This document shows positions 46,741 to 57,715 of a stretch of DNA of 64,000 nucleotides, one piece after another. Numbering within the stretch: the stretch's first letter is position 1; the number at the start of each line of letters is the position of its first letter. The notes under the pieces are model-generated. The model did no database searches and was not told where the DNA came from. It saw only the letters and a list, made by a program, of their open reading frames with translations. This DNA is from Pyrrhosoma nymphula (taxonomy: Eukaryota > Arthropoda > Insecta > Odonata > Coenagrionidae). The stretch spans positions 78,071,094 to 78,135,093 of the forward strand of contig OY754337.1 of the NCBI GenBank assembly GCA_963573305.1, given 5' to 3'. Made by a program: the position numbers and the translations under genes.

Positions 46741-48750
46741 GAAAACAGTGTGGAATATTACAAAGTTCTTATTATTATATCATGTCAAAATTCCACCCAG
46801 TCAACTCTTCAACTATCTTGCCAATTCCACTCATTGTGGTGTGATAGCAGCTGCTACAAAGCCTCCTACCTACCAGCTCACGTGGGAGACGCGTGATCAC
46901 TACTCTCCGAACCTTGAAAGAGCACACCAGCTGTTCCCCATGGCTATCTGGCAGCAGTTCTCGGAACTTTATACTGGTTATATGATGGTTAAATGCCAGA
47001 TTTAGAAAATTAAGTTTCATCATGTTTTTATCATTTCTAGGAATGCATTTCCATATTTCGTACAATATGTGATCCCTTGAAGTTTTGATTTTTATGTACC
47101 CTGTATGCACTTGTGTATAGTGGGACCCATAATGTCTCTGAGAAGACGTTGTATTTTTTTATCTCTTTCTGGTTTTGTTCGACCCGAGGTTTTATTAAGG
47201 AACAAGGAATGCGTGAGAAAACTGTATCTGTCATTGTTGATATTTTTCATTTTGATACCTTGAAGGTCATAATGTATGTACATATATAGAATGATCTCAG
47301 TTTTCAAAATCATATCCTAAATACATACATTTTCTGGCATATTCGATGCATGGCAATTGAGACCCATCTTAGGTTTGGCCACAGAATAAAAATAAAATAA
47401 ATAGCCTTACCCTTACCCTTCAATATTGTATTACAGTGAAACAGTCATGTGATATGTTTCAGAATATGGAAACAAATATGGCTACATGGTGTCATCCGGG
47501 AGGTCATAGTTCTTATTTTGACTTGTCTCATGCAGATTTCAACAAACTTTCTGCAAAAATAAGATTACTTGAATGTATTGCTGCTACAGATTGTAACTAC
47601 TGATACTCCTTAGAAAGACATTTCAGCAGCTAAATCTAAAGTAAAATTGGTGTTAATTTCAACTATGAGTATTCAGAATCCAGTTACGTAATAGCAATGG
47701 CCTCACCTTAAGTCCATAGCCAGAGCAAGGGCATAACCAGGGAAACCTTTTGGGGGAGGAGGGGGGGGGGGGGCGATTAGTATTTGTGCCCCTTCCCTCG
47801 GTGACTCTTACCATTGATGATGCCACAATTTTTCCTTGGAAAACATATCTTTAATAAGGACTTTACCTACAACACATCAAAATCGATTGCGCACACTTGA
47901 TTTGCATTTATCAAAATTTGAATGTTGGATATTAAAATTGAGCTTTTTCTCCATTGTTGGGGGGGGGGGGAGGTATCCCCTATCGCCCCCCCCCATTCCC
48001 TTGGTCACTCCCTTTCAGAGGTGTTTGGGCCAAGTCTGACCTTGAAACTGACCATTTACGACACAGGATGTTTTTCTGTGGATTTTGATGGGAAAAACAG
48101 TGCTTTTTATAAGCTGGAAAATAATAAGTTTTCATTGTGTATATCAATATAATGGCCAAATTGCATACAACATGCTGTCTTCTTTTGTTGTGCTTAAGTC
48201 TTAGGTGGATTCAGAGATTGGGATATTGCCAAGTATGTGTGTCCTGAGAAAGATTTATTGCTATTTTTTCTGTGATAAACCATCAAAAGTGTATAGTCAA
48301 TCACTCGTTAATAGTCTGATATCCAATTTTTTGCCCAAAAATTTGGTCTTAAAAAGTCAGACATAGTTTACACATGGTCACAAGTATGTATGGTATTCTT
48401 CACTTAATTATTGTGCTACTCCATTGTCTCGGGTGTGACTTAGTGGAATTTGCGTAGCATTGTAAAGGATAAGTAGAAGATCATGATGACAAGCTTCGTC
48501 GAAGCCTAGGTCGTCTTTTTGTAATAAATCTATGTGGTAAAACTAAGTTATACTTATCTTTTACAATTATTGTACTCATTGTTAATCCATAGTGGTGTGC
48601 TATACATTATTTTCAGGAATGCCATGTCATCTTGCTGGATCTAATGAACGCTTTGCAGCATAGTATAGCATAGTCGCAAAAATGAAGTTAGAATATTTCC
48701 TCCTTTTCTTCAGATTTTTTTTCAACGAGATTTGTCAATATCATTTTCAG

Positions 48751-48888
48751 TTGGTGAATGACTACTTACGAGATAACTATTGGGAGCGTCTCAGCATGCC
48801 AGAAAGGGATTCAAGGCAGCTGAACATAAGTGTATGCCGTCTTGTTCTGGATATTATGCCTGGATTGGAAGCATCCGCAGTTTTCCAG
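48751..48888 (+). CDS. DCAF1: DCAF1 exon 3
   Basis: Residues 89-134: LVNDYLRDNYWERL, then CRLVLDIMPGLEASAVFQ, equivalent to CRLLLDIMPGLETAVVFQ in vertebrates. Acceptor TCATTTTCAG and donor CAG/GTACAT, phase 0 both ends. Confidence 0.97.
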
Positions 48889-49168
48889 GTACATTTTTGT
48901 GTTGACTTATTGAGCGTGAAGGTGGTGTGAATTACAGGGACTCTTTTTCTCATAGTTGGTGGGACCCGAAATATTCATTTGAATCATAGAAAATCCTTAG
49001 AATTTCGTCTTAATTATGTGGTGGGTTCTGAATTTTTTATTTCAAATTAGCCTCTGGAACTTTCAGCATGTCCATGGTGGGTGTTAGTGAGAGTTGCCTA
49101 TATTGTAGGATAACAACAATTTTTTTTTCATTCTTTCTTGTGCAGATATCTCCTTTTATGCATACATA

Positions 49169-50112
49169 CAGTAAGCCCTCGACTTAAGCGGATCCGAGTA
49201 ACATGGATCCGGAGTTACGCGGATGTTCAGTCAGGCCAGTGACATGCTTGCATTATCTCCGCGTTTCTCTTGCCGTGACAGATACACCAGGTGACGACCC
49301 GTGACTCATTGTAAAGCACGCACTCTGGCAGTCCTCGGTATGGGGAGTGTACATCGGCTATTTGTTGTGTCGCACCATAAACACGACATGCAGCACTTTC
49401 AAATCTGTTGCTGATCGCAAGCATGGCCGTAAGAATCTGTGTGTTTGATCTTTTACTAGTTGTCGCCGCATATCTGTCACGGCGACAGAAACACAAAGGA
49501 AACGTAATCCTGTCACCGGCCTTACAAGGCATCAACGTCTTTTTTTGGTGTAGTTTGGCCTTCCCACGTAAGTCGACGTGTAGTTCATTATGTACTCCAT
49601 AGATGATGTCTGTTGTCCATCGCAGCAAAACAATAACACGTTCGTGCAGCAGACAGACGAACCTATATTTCCGTTGTGATATGATCATTGGGATCGTTAA
49701 TTATCAAGTTCGAGAAAGTTTTCGCATAAAATCATTAAAATCGTTTCAACATAATGCGTATTTATAAAGAACTTTTCCAATTATGAGCAGGCATTCACAT
49801 GAGTATGATAATTTTAACAAATTTTCAATTTGTTGATGTTTTGTGTAATTATACTAATTTTATATTTAAATATCCAGCGAAATAAAGATTGGATTTGAGT
49901 TACTCTCGGAATTGTCATATTATGTTAACTTAGCAGCCTCTCAAAAGGTGGAGTTTTCTGTAATCGTCGCCGATTGCCGCCAATTGCAATAAAACTGGCA
50001 TTGCTAATGGTTCCAAAATGTATAGGTAAATTGTTGTGTTTCGACTTACACGGATTTCTACTTACGCGGAAAGTTTTGGAACGAATTAACCGTGTAAGTC
50101 GCGGACTTACTG
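49169..50112. mobile_element. pogo/Tigger-type non-autonomous element (944 bp)
   Basis: Left end CAGTAAGCCCTCGACTTAAG after TA; right end CGCGGACTTACTG, the inverse (CAGTAAGTCCGCG) with differences, followed by TT in place of TA. Subterminal words GACTTACACGG, ACTTACGCGG and TTAAGCGG are repeated in both arms, as in Tigger/pogo elements. I recognise no transposase inside. Confidence 0.75.
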
Positions 50113-51207
50113 TTTGTACATATTTATCAATGAATAAAAGAATAAGGTATATAAATGGGAGTGAATATCTTTATACTTTCCCTGGCTATCGTACGTCAAC
50201 CCATGAAGCATGTGAATTGGTAGCACATTTTCATTTGGTGCCTCATTAAGTATCCCTAAACGAGAAATGTGTGTGTTAATTGGAGTGTAGTGTGTGAATG
50301 TTAGATTAGTGAGAAGATCATTACATCCATCAGCCATCCTCTTTTAAAGCTAAAAACAATATTAAGTAATTTATTCCTCCATTAGTGAGTGTGAAATGCT
50401 AGGCTTATGCAGGAGAATCTTGCTCTTCACAGACTTCTTGGAAAGTAGCAATCCCCCCCCCAAAACAATGACCTTGATCTGCCCTTGTGGAAGGCATCCT
50501 CTCCATGTAGAATGTTACTATTTTTAGGATGGGCTCAGCTTTTGAGCCTTAGTGGTGGTGGACCCTTCACCTCTCGGATGTTGCAACATTCCTTCTGTTG
50601 AGCAGTCTGTTGTATAAGCACAATCATTCTCTTTGGGAATTAGATAGTGAATGCAGTTTTTTGCTTCCCTTGGATGCAAAACTATTTAAACATCCCCTAA
50701 AGCCTCTTGATGTCTCAAGGTTTCCATTGCCTGTTTAAAATATTGTAGTCATATAATTCAGTGGTATAAGGGTAAGCAAACATTTTTTTAGAGCATTGTG
50801 AAACATATTGCTGTGTGACGCATGTTGCATCACATTATAGTTTCTGAGCCCTAATGTTTGTTATGCAGCCAATATAGCAATATTAACTGCAAGTTTCTTC
50901 ATGTCAAGATGTGCCTCATCTTTATGTAGTGACTTCTGATGTTCCATTTTCTCTATCTTTTGCATTAATAAATTTGAAGAGACAATATTTTACTTAATTC
51001 ATTGTTGCCACAGGCCTGAAAAACCTGGAAAAGTCATGGAAAATGAGAAATTGGTGTGGAAATTTGCTTTTCAAAGTTAAAATGTGATTGTTTTCAATAA
51101 GTGCTTGGAGCACCATTTTATGTGCTGTGGTGTGGTTTGTGGACTAAGGACAATTTAGGCGTGTGTGTACCTTAACTGAATGAGGCATAGGATTTGGTGT
51201 TTATCAA

Positions 51208-51760
51208 GTAATTAATAATAATGATTTTTATTGACGGGTAAAAAAACCCATTTACAAAGATATAATTGGCGTACCTATTTTTATAGCAATAACAAAATAT
51301 AGTTGAAGCACTTTGACATATAAAGTGACAAATAGAAATGTTGCATATCATTTTTAATATAGATATACAAAAATAAATAAGTAGATTCCATCTAGATACA
51401 AAGGCAATTTTCTTTTCAAATTTTCTGGTTTTATATTAAATAGATCTATGTGACTGCATTTTTAATTAACGTTGCGCATTATAATATTTAACGGTGAGTT
51501 AAAAGTGTAGTTTCCAGCTGCATGAGGTTATGAAATCAATGCAAGTAGATGGCTGGAGTCGATGGCTTCATGTAACAGACGATGTAAGAATGTGATGTCC
51601 AAATGTAATCGACGGGTAGCCAGAGGTAACAAATTTAGAATGGACATAGTCAAATCATAGTTAATGGTACGGAGATTAAATTTGTAAGGTACTAGCGTAA
51701 TGAATCTACGTTGAACACTATAGCTTTGAAATTATGCCCCTGAAATAAACTTTCTGGTCT
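51208..51760 (-). pseudogene. 5'-truncated non-LTR retrotransposon, C-terminal end
   Basis: Minus strand: QRRFITLVPYKFNLRTINYD, then DSSHLLA-like and AAGNYTFNSPLNIIMRNVN in broken frames. These resemble the end of jockey/CR1-type RT proteins. The 3' tail on the minus strand is CAATAAAAATCATTATTATT at 51211. Confidence 0.55.
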
Positions 51761-52890
51761 TATTCTTGAAACTCATGTGGAGAATGATTGAATATTGGTT
51801 TCTCTTCTGATCGTGCACGGATCGTGGCTCCAGTCATGGGCGAGACCTAAGAGTAATACACTATGAGAAATGAAGTTGATTTCCCCGATCAGAGCGCCAT
51901 TGGCGGTGCTCTGTTTGTTGGGTAACTTCATTCCCTCTCAGTACGTGCGTTAATAGTATGCTGTGCTCATATTATTGCACCTTCTGTAAAATACACTCTA
52001 AAGAATAGAATTTTCACCTCGAAAAGTTAAAAGTTTGCCCTGGAAAAGTCCTGGAATTTTATAGTTTCTGGTCTGTAGAAACCCTGTTAATGCTTATTCA
52101 TTTGGAAAAGTTATTGAAATATTGTTGGCTGAACCAAGAGAAAAGTGTATTGACTTCGTATTGAACCAACCTTAGACCTTGTTACTACATACAAGTGTCT
52201 ATTTCAGGGCCCTGAAATTGGAACTTGTAACTTTTCCAGGTTTACTTAATTACAAGATTCTACGTACATACTGGTGTTCATATACTGTAAAGAAATTCAA
52301 AACAAGAGTATGAAATCATGACTTCAGTTTCAGTATGTTCATTATTGATGTTAATTATATAAATAGTTTGTAAATAGAGTGTATGTATTACTTGAAAGGT
52401 AAGAGAGGTACCCAAAATAGGTTTTACTTTGAAATCATTTGATTTGCCTTTGGTAACACCATCCTTTCGAGTTTGTAAGTTATGAAGGAGACTTCATGTA
52501 ATTTTATATGTATATGTAACATTTATTGATGAAAGTTTGTACATATTTTGGGCCCAAACTTTAATTTGAGGGCTCAAGAAATATGTTACATCATTTAGAA
52601 ATGGCATATATCGAATTTTAGTTTTAATTTCTGGTTACTTGTGTGATTTTTGAGTACACCACCAATTATATGATTATCAATTCAAAGAATAGCAAGGCAG
52701 ATAAGAGTTGAAGTTTTATGAGCAATATACTGGAGAAGATGAAAGCAGAACTCGATAATGTTGACGGCGATAGATATTCTTGAAATTGGTCATCTAGTGG
52801 CAGTGTCTGTAATTGGAGGTGTGCTCACATTTTCATTCAGTTCATTTTTCATCTCTAAATCAGTTTTAAATGTTTGTTTGTTCCCAGCAG

Positions 52891-53015
52891 GAAATGGAAG
52901 GCCTTATTCTGCGCTTGTTTTCTTGGGCAGAAAAGTCTATTGAGCCGCTACAAAGTTATGCGACTGGTCTCTTGGCATCTGCAATGGAAGTTCAGGACAT
53001 AGCTGCCAACTTCAG
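52891..53015 (+). CDS. DCAF1: DCAF1 exon 4
   Basis: Residues 135-175 plus two bases of Arg176. LFSWAEKSIEPLQSYATGLL, then EVQDIAANF, matches LFKWAREADQPLRTYSTGLL...NQDIAANY. Donor TTCAG/GTGATT. Confidence 0.97.
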
Positions 53016-53497
53016 GTGATTGTTCTGGTTTTGCTTTAAGTCAAGAACTTTAGCATGAAGTATGTATAGTGGACCCCCATTTAATGAAATTAATCCATTC
53101 CTAAGGACCATTCATATAGTGATTTTTGTCATTATGTGAATCAATGTAAATCATCTAAAAGTAATTATGCTATTAGCCTTGGCCAAATGATGAAATCAAT
53201 GAATCTCAGAAAATGGTGCCAACCTATACATCGGATCGTTGGGCCAGGGGTTTGTCAAGAAGTGTAGGGGCGATAATATGCAATCGATCCTAAGAACGTA
53301 CTTTTCTGACTCTTTTTATTGTCTGGTTAACATTAAATGAAAGGTGACAGAGCCTTTTTGAAAACTTGATGCTAACTGATAGTTTGGGTGTTGTAAATTA
53401 CGTAAGGTTCTCGGTTAGTTCTTTGCTAGTTAGCTCTTACTGGACATCACTAGTGCTCTGTTTTATAAAATCTGGTTAAATATTTGCTCAGAATTAA

Positions 53498-53765
53498 AAC
53501 TGAATTTAATATAATAATAATAATAATAATTTATTTACTCCCAAACATTTTTGTTACACAAATTGATAACAGCAAAGGAGCGGGAGCTTTAGGTGGTCTC
53601 CAAGGTCATAAGACCAGAATTGAGCCACCAGCATATTACATAAATGTATGCCATACAGATAAATGCAGTAATTGTTACATAAATATAATAACATGGTTCC
53701 CCTTCGATCATGCTGACATAGGGTTGTCATAATCCAAGAACCAAAATCAAGGACATAGTCCAAGC
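53498..53765 (-). mobile_element. Non-LTR retrotransposon 3' end with (ATT)n tail
   Basis: On the minus strand, about 230 bp of non-coding sequence ends GTTTGGGAGTAAATAAATTA followed by (TTA)n at 53508-53531. A similar but distinct AAT-rich end is at 51210. It resembles a truncated LINE 3' UTR; the clade cannot be told. Confidence 0.5.
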
Positions 53766-53959
53766 ATTCACGCCTTCGGCAAAGGAATTGTCATTAATGA
53801 TGAAAATTAGTCCAAGCATTAACGCTGTCAGCAAAGGAGTGTCATAAATGAAGAAAATTAATGTTAGTGTACATTAAATAACTTTGTAATTATAACATTA
53901 AACGCAAATTACTAAAATATACACAATTGTGTTCCTAATGTTGAGATCTATTTTACACT

Positions 53960-55260
53960 AACTAAGCTTTGTACCAGTTATATTTCTCTGAGCGTTGAAC
54001 AGAAGAAAGGAACTTGTTCTGATTCTTAATGAGTCTGTGAAAAGCAATGCAACTTATATTTTTCATGTTATACTGAATTTGAAGCATTGCATTGACTGAA
54101 GTTAATGCCAGCCTGTTCCTTTCTTCTGTCCATTGTCCATTCAATAAAGAAAATACTCTCTCCGCATTAGCATTATGCCCTGGAATGGAGAAATAGTATT
54201 GCAAAATTGCAAGCAGTTCTGAATATTGCTCTTCAGAAACACAATCTTTTAAATTTCACCCACTTTTTATGAGCCATAATCTCTTAAATTTTGATTCTTT
54301 GCCTCTCCTAGAAAATGTTTCAATTTTACTACCTGGTCAAACAGCAAAATCTCATCCACTTTGCAAGTTGTATTTTCTTGCATCCACTTCAATAAAGGTG
54401 CTACATTTTCCCAATCAGGTATAGCCTTCAACAGTATCTAGTCAAAATGTTCAAATTGGGACAAAGGCTTGCTCCATTTCATCAGGTAATCTATAACTGT
54501 CTGATAAAATGCCATGATTTCCTCTTGAAATTTTGACTGCTGATACTGTGTCAGATCTGACATTAATTCTTTTACTTTAGAAGCCATGAAGTTGCATTTT
54601 TTTCTTTCCTCTAAAACATGTACAATGTTCTTAAGCTCCAACCTAACCTCATTCACAGATGTATCATCTTTCTCAATGCTTGCAATTGCCTTTTGAAATG
54701 GACTCATCTAGCATGCAGAAAGTGTAAATACAGTTCTCCACAAGGATCAGAAAAAAAGTCTTGAGAAGACTTGGACACTTATCGAGAGATAGGAAGTATG
54801 ATTGAAGAACCTGAAACATGTATATGGACCTTTCAATTGCAGGAAATAAGCTCATCCACCTAGTTTTTACATGCCTGAGTAGATCTTCGTATGTCATATG
54901 CAGGAAATCACAAAAATCTTTTAGTGCTTCTACACGAACAGTGTAAATTGAAAAATGGTTGTACACTTTAATAATTATACTTTGAATATCTTGTGAAAGT
55001 ATGTCTGTTCCACTTTGGAGTGTGTTATGTAATACATGAACTGGGCAACCTATCCCCTACTAAAGACCCGTTTAATTTGTTTTTTAGTTTTCTGAATACA
55101 TAGCTTTCCCCTTTTCTTCCAACGCCTCCAAAGTTAGTATTAGTGTTATCCAAGCCAAGTTGCTCTGTCCAAGAAAGGGTGCATAATAGAGCGTCACTTA
55201 TTCTACAATAGCAGCTTTAAGCATAAGGTGAGCACTAGTTGTAAACAGTTGGCTCGTAAG
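53960..55260 (-). pseudogene. hAT transposase pseudogene
   Basis: Minus-strand blocks, N to C: LDNTNTNFGGVGRKGES (about 55150), then IYTVRVEALKDFCDFLHMTY, HVKTRWMSLFPAIERSIYMF and QSYFLSLDKCP (about 54950-54770), a helical middle (54707-54438), and the C-terminal dimerisation block NANAERVFSLLNGQWTEERN (about 54170). The order and motifs are those of a hAT transposase. Frameshifts and stops separate the blocks. The TIRs of its element were not found; it may be related to the elements at 167 and 17296, whose own remnants belong to hAT proteins too. Confidence 0.85.
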
Positions 55261-55619
55261 CATGTACCACGCAAGTCTGGTTTTACGTTAGTCGGACTTG
55301 GGTAAGTTGGGAGCTATGTATGTATATTGTTAGTGGGTTGGCTCACCTTGGTGCGTTGAGTCATAATTACTTGTGGTGGATGATATGCGAAATAATGCAA
55401 TTTTAGCTTATTCAGGTTATAGTGGGTCTGAATGATTTGTGGCAATATGTTTATAATTTCTGAAGCATGCTTCATATGGTCATTTTTTATGTAAAAATTC
55501 AGGGTTAGCGGCAATGATAGTTCAAATGATGGGCTTGCAGCACAGTTATTGTCAGGGATAGTAGCAGTTATATGGATCTCTATTGTTTTTTTCCATCTTT
55601 TGAAAGTTTATTTTTTTCT

Positions 55620-56040
55620 AAGAGGCTGGTGAAGAGATTGATATAGTGTGTGTTATTGTATGGGGCAGAAATTTGGACTCTTGAGAATTGAAGGCAAGAA
55701 TAGGTTGCAGGCATTCGAGATGTGGGTGTGGAGGAGGATGGAGAAGGTTCTGTGAACGGAGAGGAAGACAAACGAGGATGTGCTTGATATGGTTGATGGA
55801 GGAGAGGGAACTTCTGGGTGAAATTAGGGAGATGCGAAGTAGATGGTTGGAGGAGGTAATCTCAGGTGAAGGGTTGCCCAAGGCTGTGATTGTGGGGAGG
55901 ATGAAAGGGGAGGTAAAGAGAGAGGGAATAGGTTTTATGGATGAGATGAAGAAAGAAATACGATTGGTAGAAAGGGCCCTGCACATGTGGAAATGCTGAT
56001 GATTTTCACTCTTATTTAAACTTTCCTTAACTGATGGATT
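55620..56040 (+). pseudogene. RTE retrotransposon fragment, dead (copy 3)
   Basis: Plus strand remnant of the extreme C-terminus: QAFEMWVWRRMEKVL, ERKTNEDVLDMVDG, LGEIREMRSRWLEEVISGEG, FMDEMKKE. Frameshifts divide it. It matches the end of the ORF at 18259-21243 and shares with the copy at 29150 the 3' tail word order TGATGATTTT-ACT-TTCCTTAACTG-TTACC. Confidence 0.85.
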
Positions 56041-56197
56041 ACCTGATTATAATTATCATAAGGTATCAGTCTCCCTATCATTGAAAATGGTAGTGCAAAT
56101 GATCCCTGAACTACTTGTACATGAAATATGACCATGTGAATTGGGCTTTAAGATAAGAGAATGTACTCACATTTTTAAATTCCTTGGTGATGTTCAG

Positions 56198-56436
56198 GGA
56201 GCAGAATGCCAAGTTGGTTCCATTAATGCTGCAGAGGCTGCACCAGTTCCAGTCTCAAATGGCCTCGAATCCTCACGGCCAGGCTCTGCCGACTAATCGG
56301 CCGTTCGCTCACCTCGGTGCAGACGACTTGAAGCAGCTGAATGGAGAAGGGACGGTGAAAGGTGGTGTGGAGGAAGGTGGGGGGATCAAGAGTCCAGACG
56401 CCAAAAGGTTTTCTCTCACGCCAAAGAAAGGGAAAG
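56198..56436 (+). CDS. DCAF1: DCAF1 exon 5
   Basis: Completes Arg176 and encodes residues 177-255. EQNAKLVPLMLQRLHQFQSQ corresponds to DENSQLVAIVLRRLRELQ. A low-complexity Gly/Lys-rich linker follows, ending SLTPKKGKG. Acceptor GATGTTCAG, donor AAAG/GTGAGT, phase 1. Confidence 0.95.
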
Positions 56437-56765
56437 GTGAGTCGGCTGACTTTAAGTCATGTCCTGCATAACTGCCTTGTTGACCAGAGCCATACCATAG
56501 GGGGCGAAGGACCTTCGTGGCCCTCAACCTCCCAGGGGTTCCAAAACTCTTGCTCCACTCGCCAGAGTCTTCTCCTCCATTTTCCTAAGATTTCCAAAAG
56601 GCTCTCTTTGCTTGCCATGGTCCTTAGCCCCCAACTTGCCAAGCATTCTAAAAGGCTCGATTCACCCACCTCCAACGTCTCAAGGTTTTCAAAAAGGCTC
56701 GCTTAGCTCACCAAGGATCATCGCCCACAACATCCAAAGGGTGACGAAAGGCTCGCTACACTGCC
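56401..56765. repeat. Decayed ~54-bp minisatellite across exon 5/intron 5
   Basis: Words of the type TCCAAAAGGCTC...CACC/TGCC recur at 56401, 56541, 56594, 56648, 56689 and 56743, with intervals of 53-54 bp (one of 41). The first lies in DCAF1 exon 5 (encoding KRFSLTPKK); the others follow the donor site. Confidence 0.55.
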
Positions 56766-57715
56766 AGAATAAAATAATTTTTGCCTAAAAGCAATTTTCT
56801 AAAAATATTTTTCTTTGCAGTACATTGATGAAAACACAATATCTAAAAATAAAAGTGGAAAAAAAAGTTACCATAGCAGGGCATCGTACTCCATTCCGTA
56901 GGGCCCACAATCCACCACCACTCGCTGGGTGTAAAATCCACCATTTTCAATTTTTTTTGGTGGTTATAAATAAGTCATCTGGGTTTTCGCTAATAAACCG
57001 TCAGGAGCATATCAAAGCACATATGCATGCCAACTTTGAAGGTCATACTTCCACTATGAGAAATGGAAAAGAATGAAACGTTTGAGAATTTTGCAAAAAC
57101 CTTTGACTTTGGTGCCATGGTGCCCGAGAACTATGAGGGATGGAGATAAACAAAAAACATGAGGTTTTAGGGAATGGAAAGGCCTTCCAAAAATTCCGTG
57201 TCAGATTTTCGATTGGACCTACTGTTCAGACACCATAGATCGAAAACTGAAATTTTTAGACAAAGTTCTGACTTGTGGTGAGTAAACCATACATGGTAGA
57301 AACAATGTAAAAATAGTGTATAGTAGGGTATTTTATTACCTATTGAAAGAAGTCTTAAGATCCGAAATCCAACCTATGGTTCTGGAGCAAGAGCTGAGGA
57401 CCCAGGGGCATATACCTCGAAAAGTGCAAAGTCCGCCATTTCTAATATTTGGGGAGGTTATTTTTAAAAAAATTGTAGTTTTCGGAATTTTTTCTCTAGT
57501 GAAATTTGGAGATGCAGGTCTGTGACAAATTTCAAGTTCATAGGCCTCCCAGAAGTGGGTAAGAAATGTTTCCGTGTGTCACACATTTGGCGGAGAATAT
57601 TGATTCTTTTGTGTGTGTTGGTTTTTTATATCATCTTTGGAATGTAATTTTTAACATGATGGTTTCTATATTTTGTGTGTTTTGCATGATTTCTGAGAAA
57701 ATGAAATTGTTATTA

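Larger units (their letters stand above)
43528..48750 (+). other. DCAF1 intron 2 (5.2 kb)
   Basis: Holds a possible pogo terminus (44035), a MITE (44288-44504), two Penelope-like remnants (45776-46240, 46270-46740), a short (TA)n tract near 46650 and a G-rich stretch at 47753-47773 that may belong to another decayed MITE (47716-48010). The rest shows nothing recognisable. Confidence 0.75.
48889..52890 (+). other. DCAF1 intron 3 (4 kb)
   Basis: Contains a pogo-type element (49169-50112) and a decayed LINE end (51208-51760); other parts show no feature. Acceptor GTTCCCAGCAG. Confidence 0.8.
53016..56197 (+). other. DCAF1 intron 4 (3.2 kb)
   Basis: Holds a LINE 3' end (53498-53765), a hAT pseudogene (53960-55260) and an RTE fragment (55620-56040). 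TAGTGGACCCCCATTTAATG at 53068 after TA may be one more decayed pogo-like end. Confidence 0.8.

Noticed and set aside
47716..48010. MITE with ends GCAAGGGCATAACC / CTTGGTCACTCCC
   Set aside because: The arms match only weakly when inverted; mentioned within the intron entry but not called.
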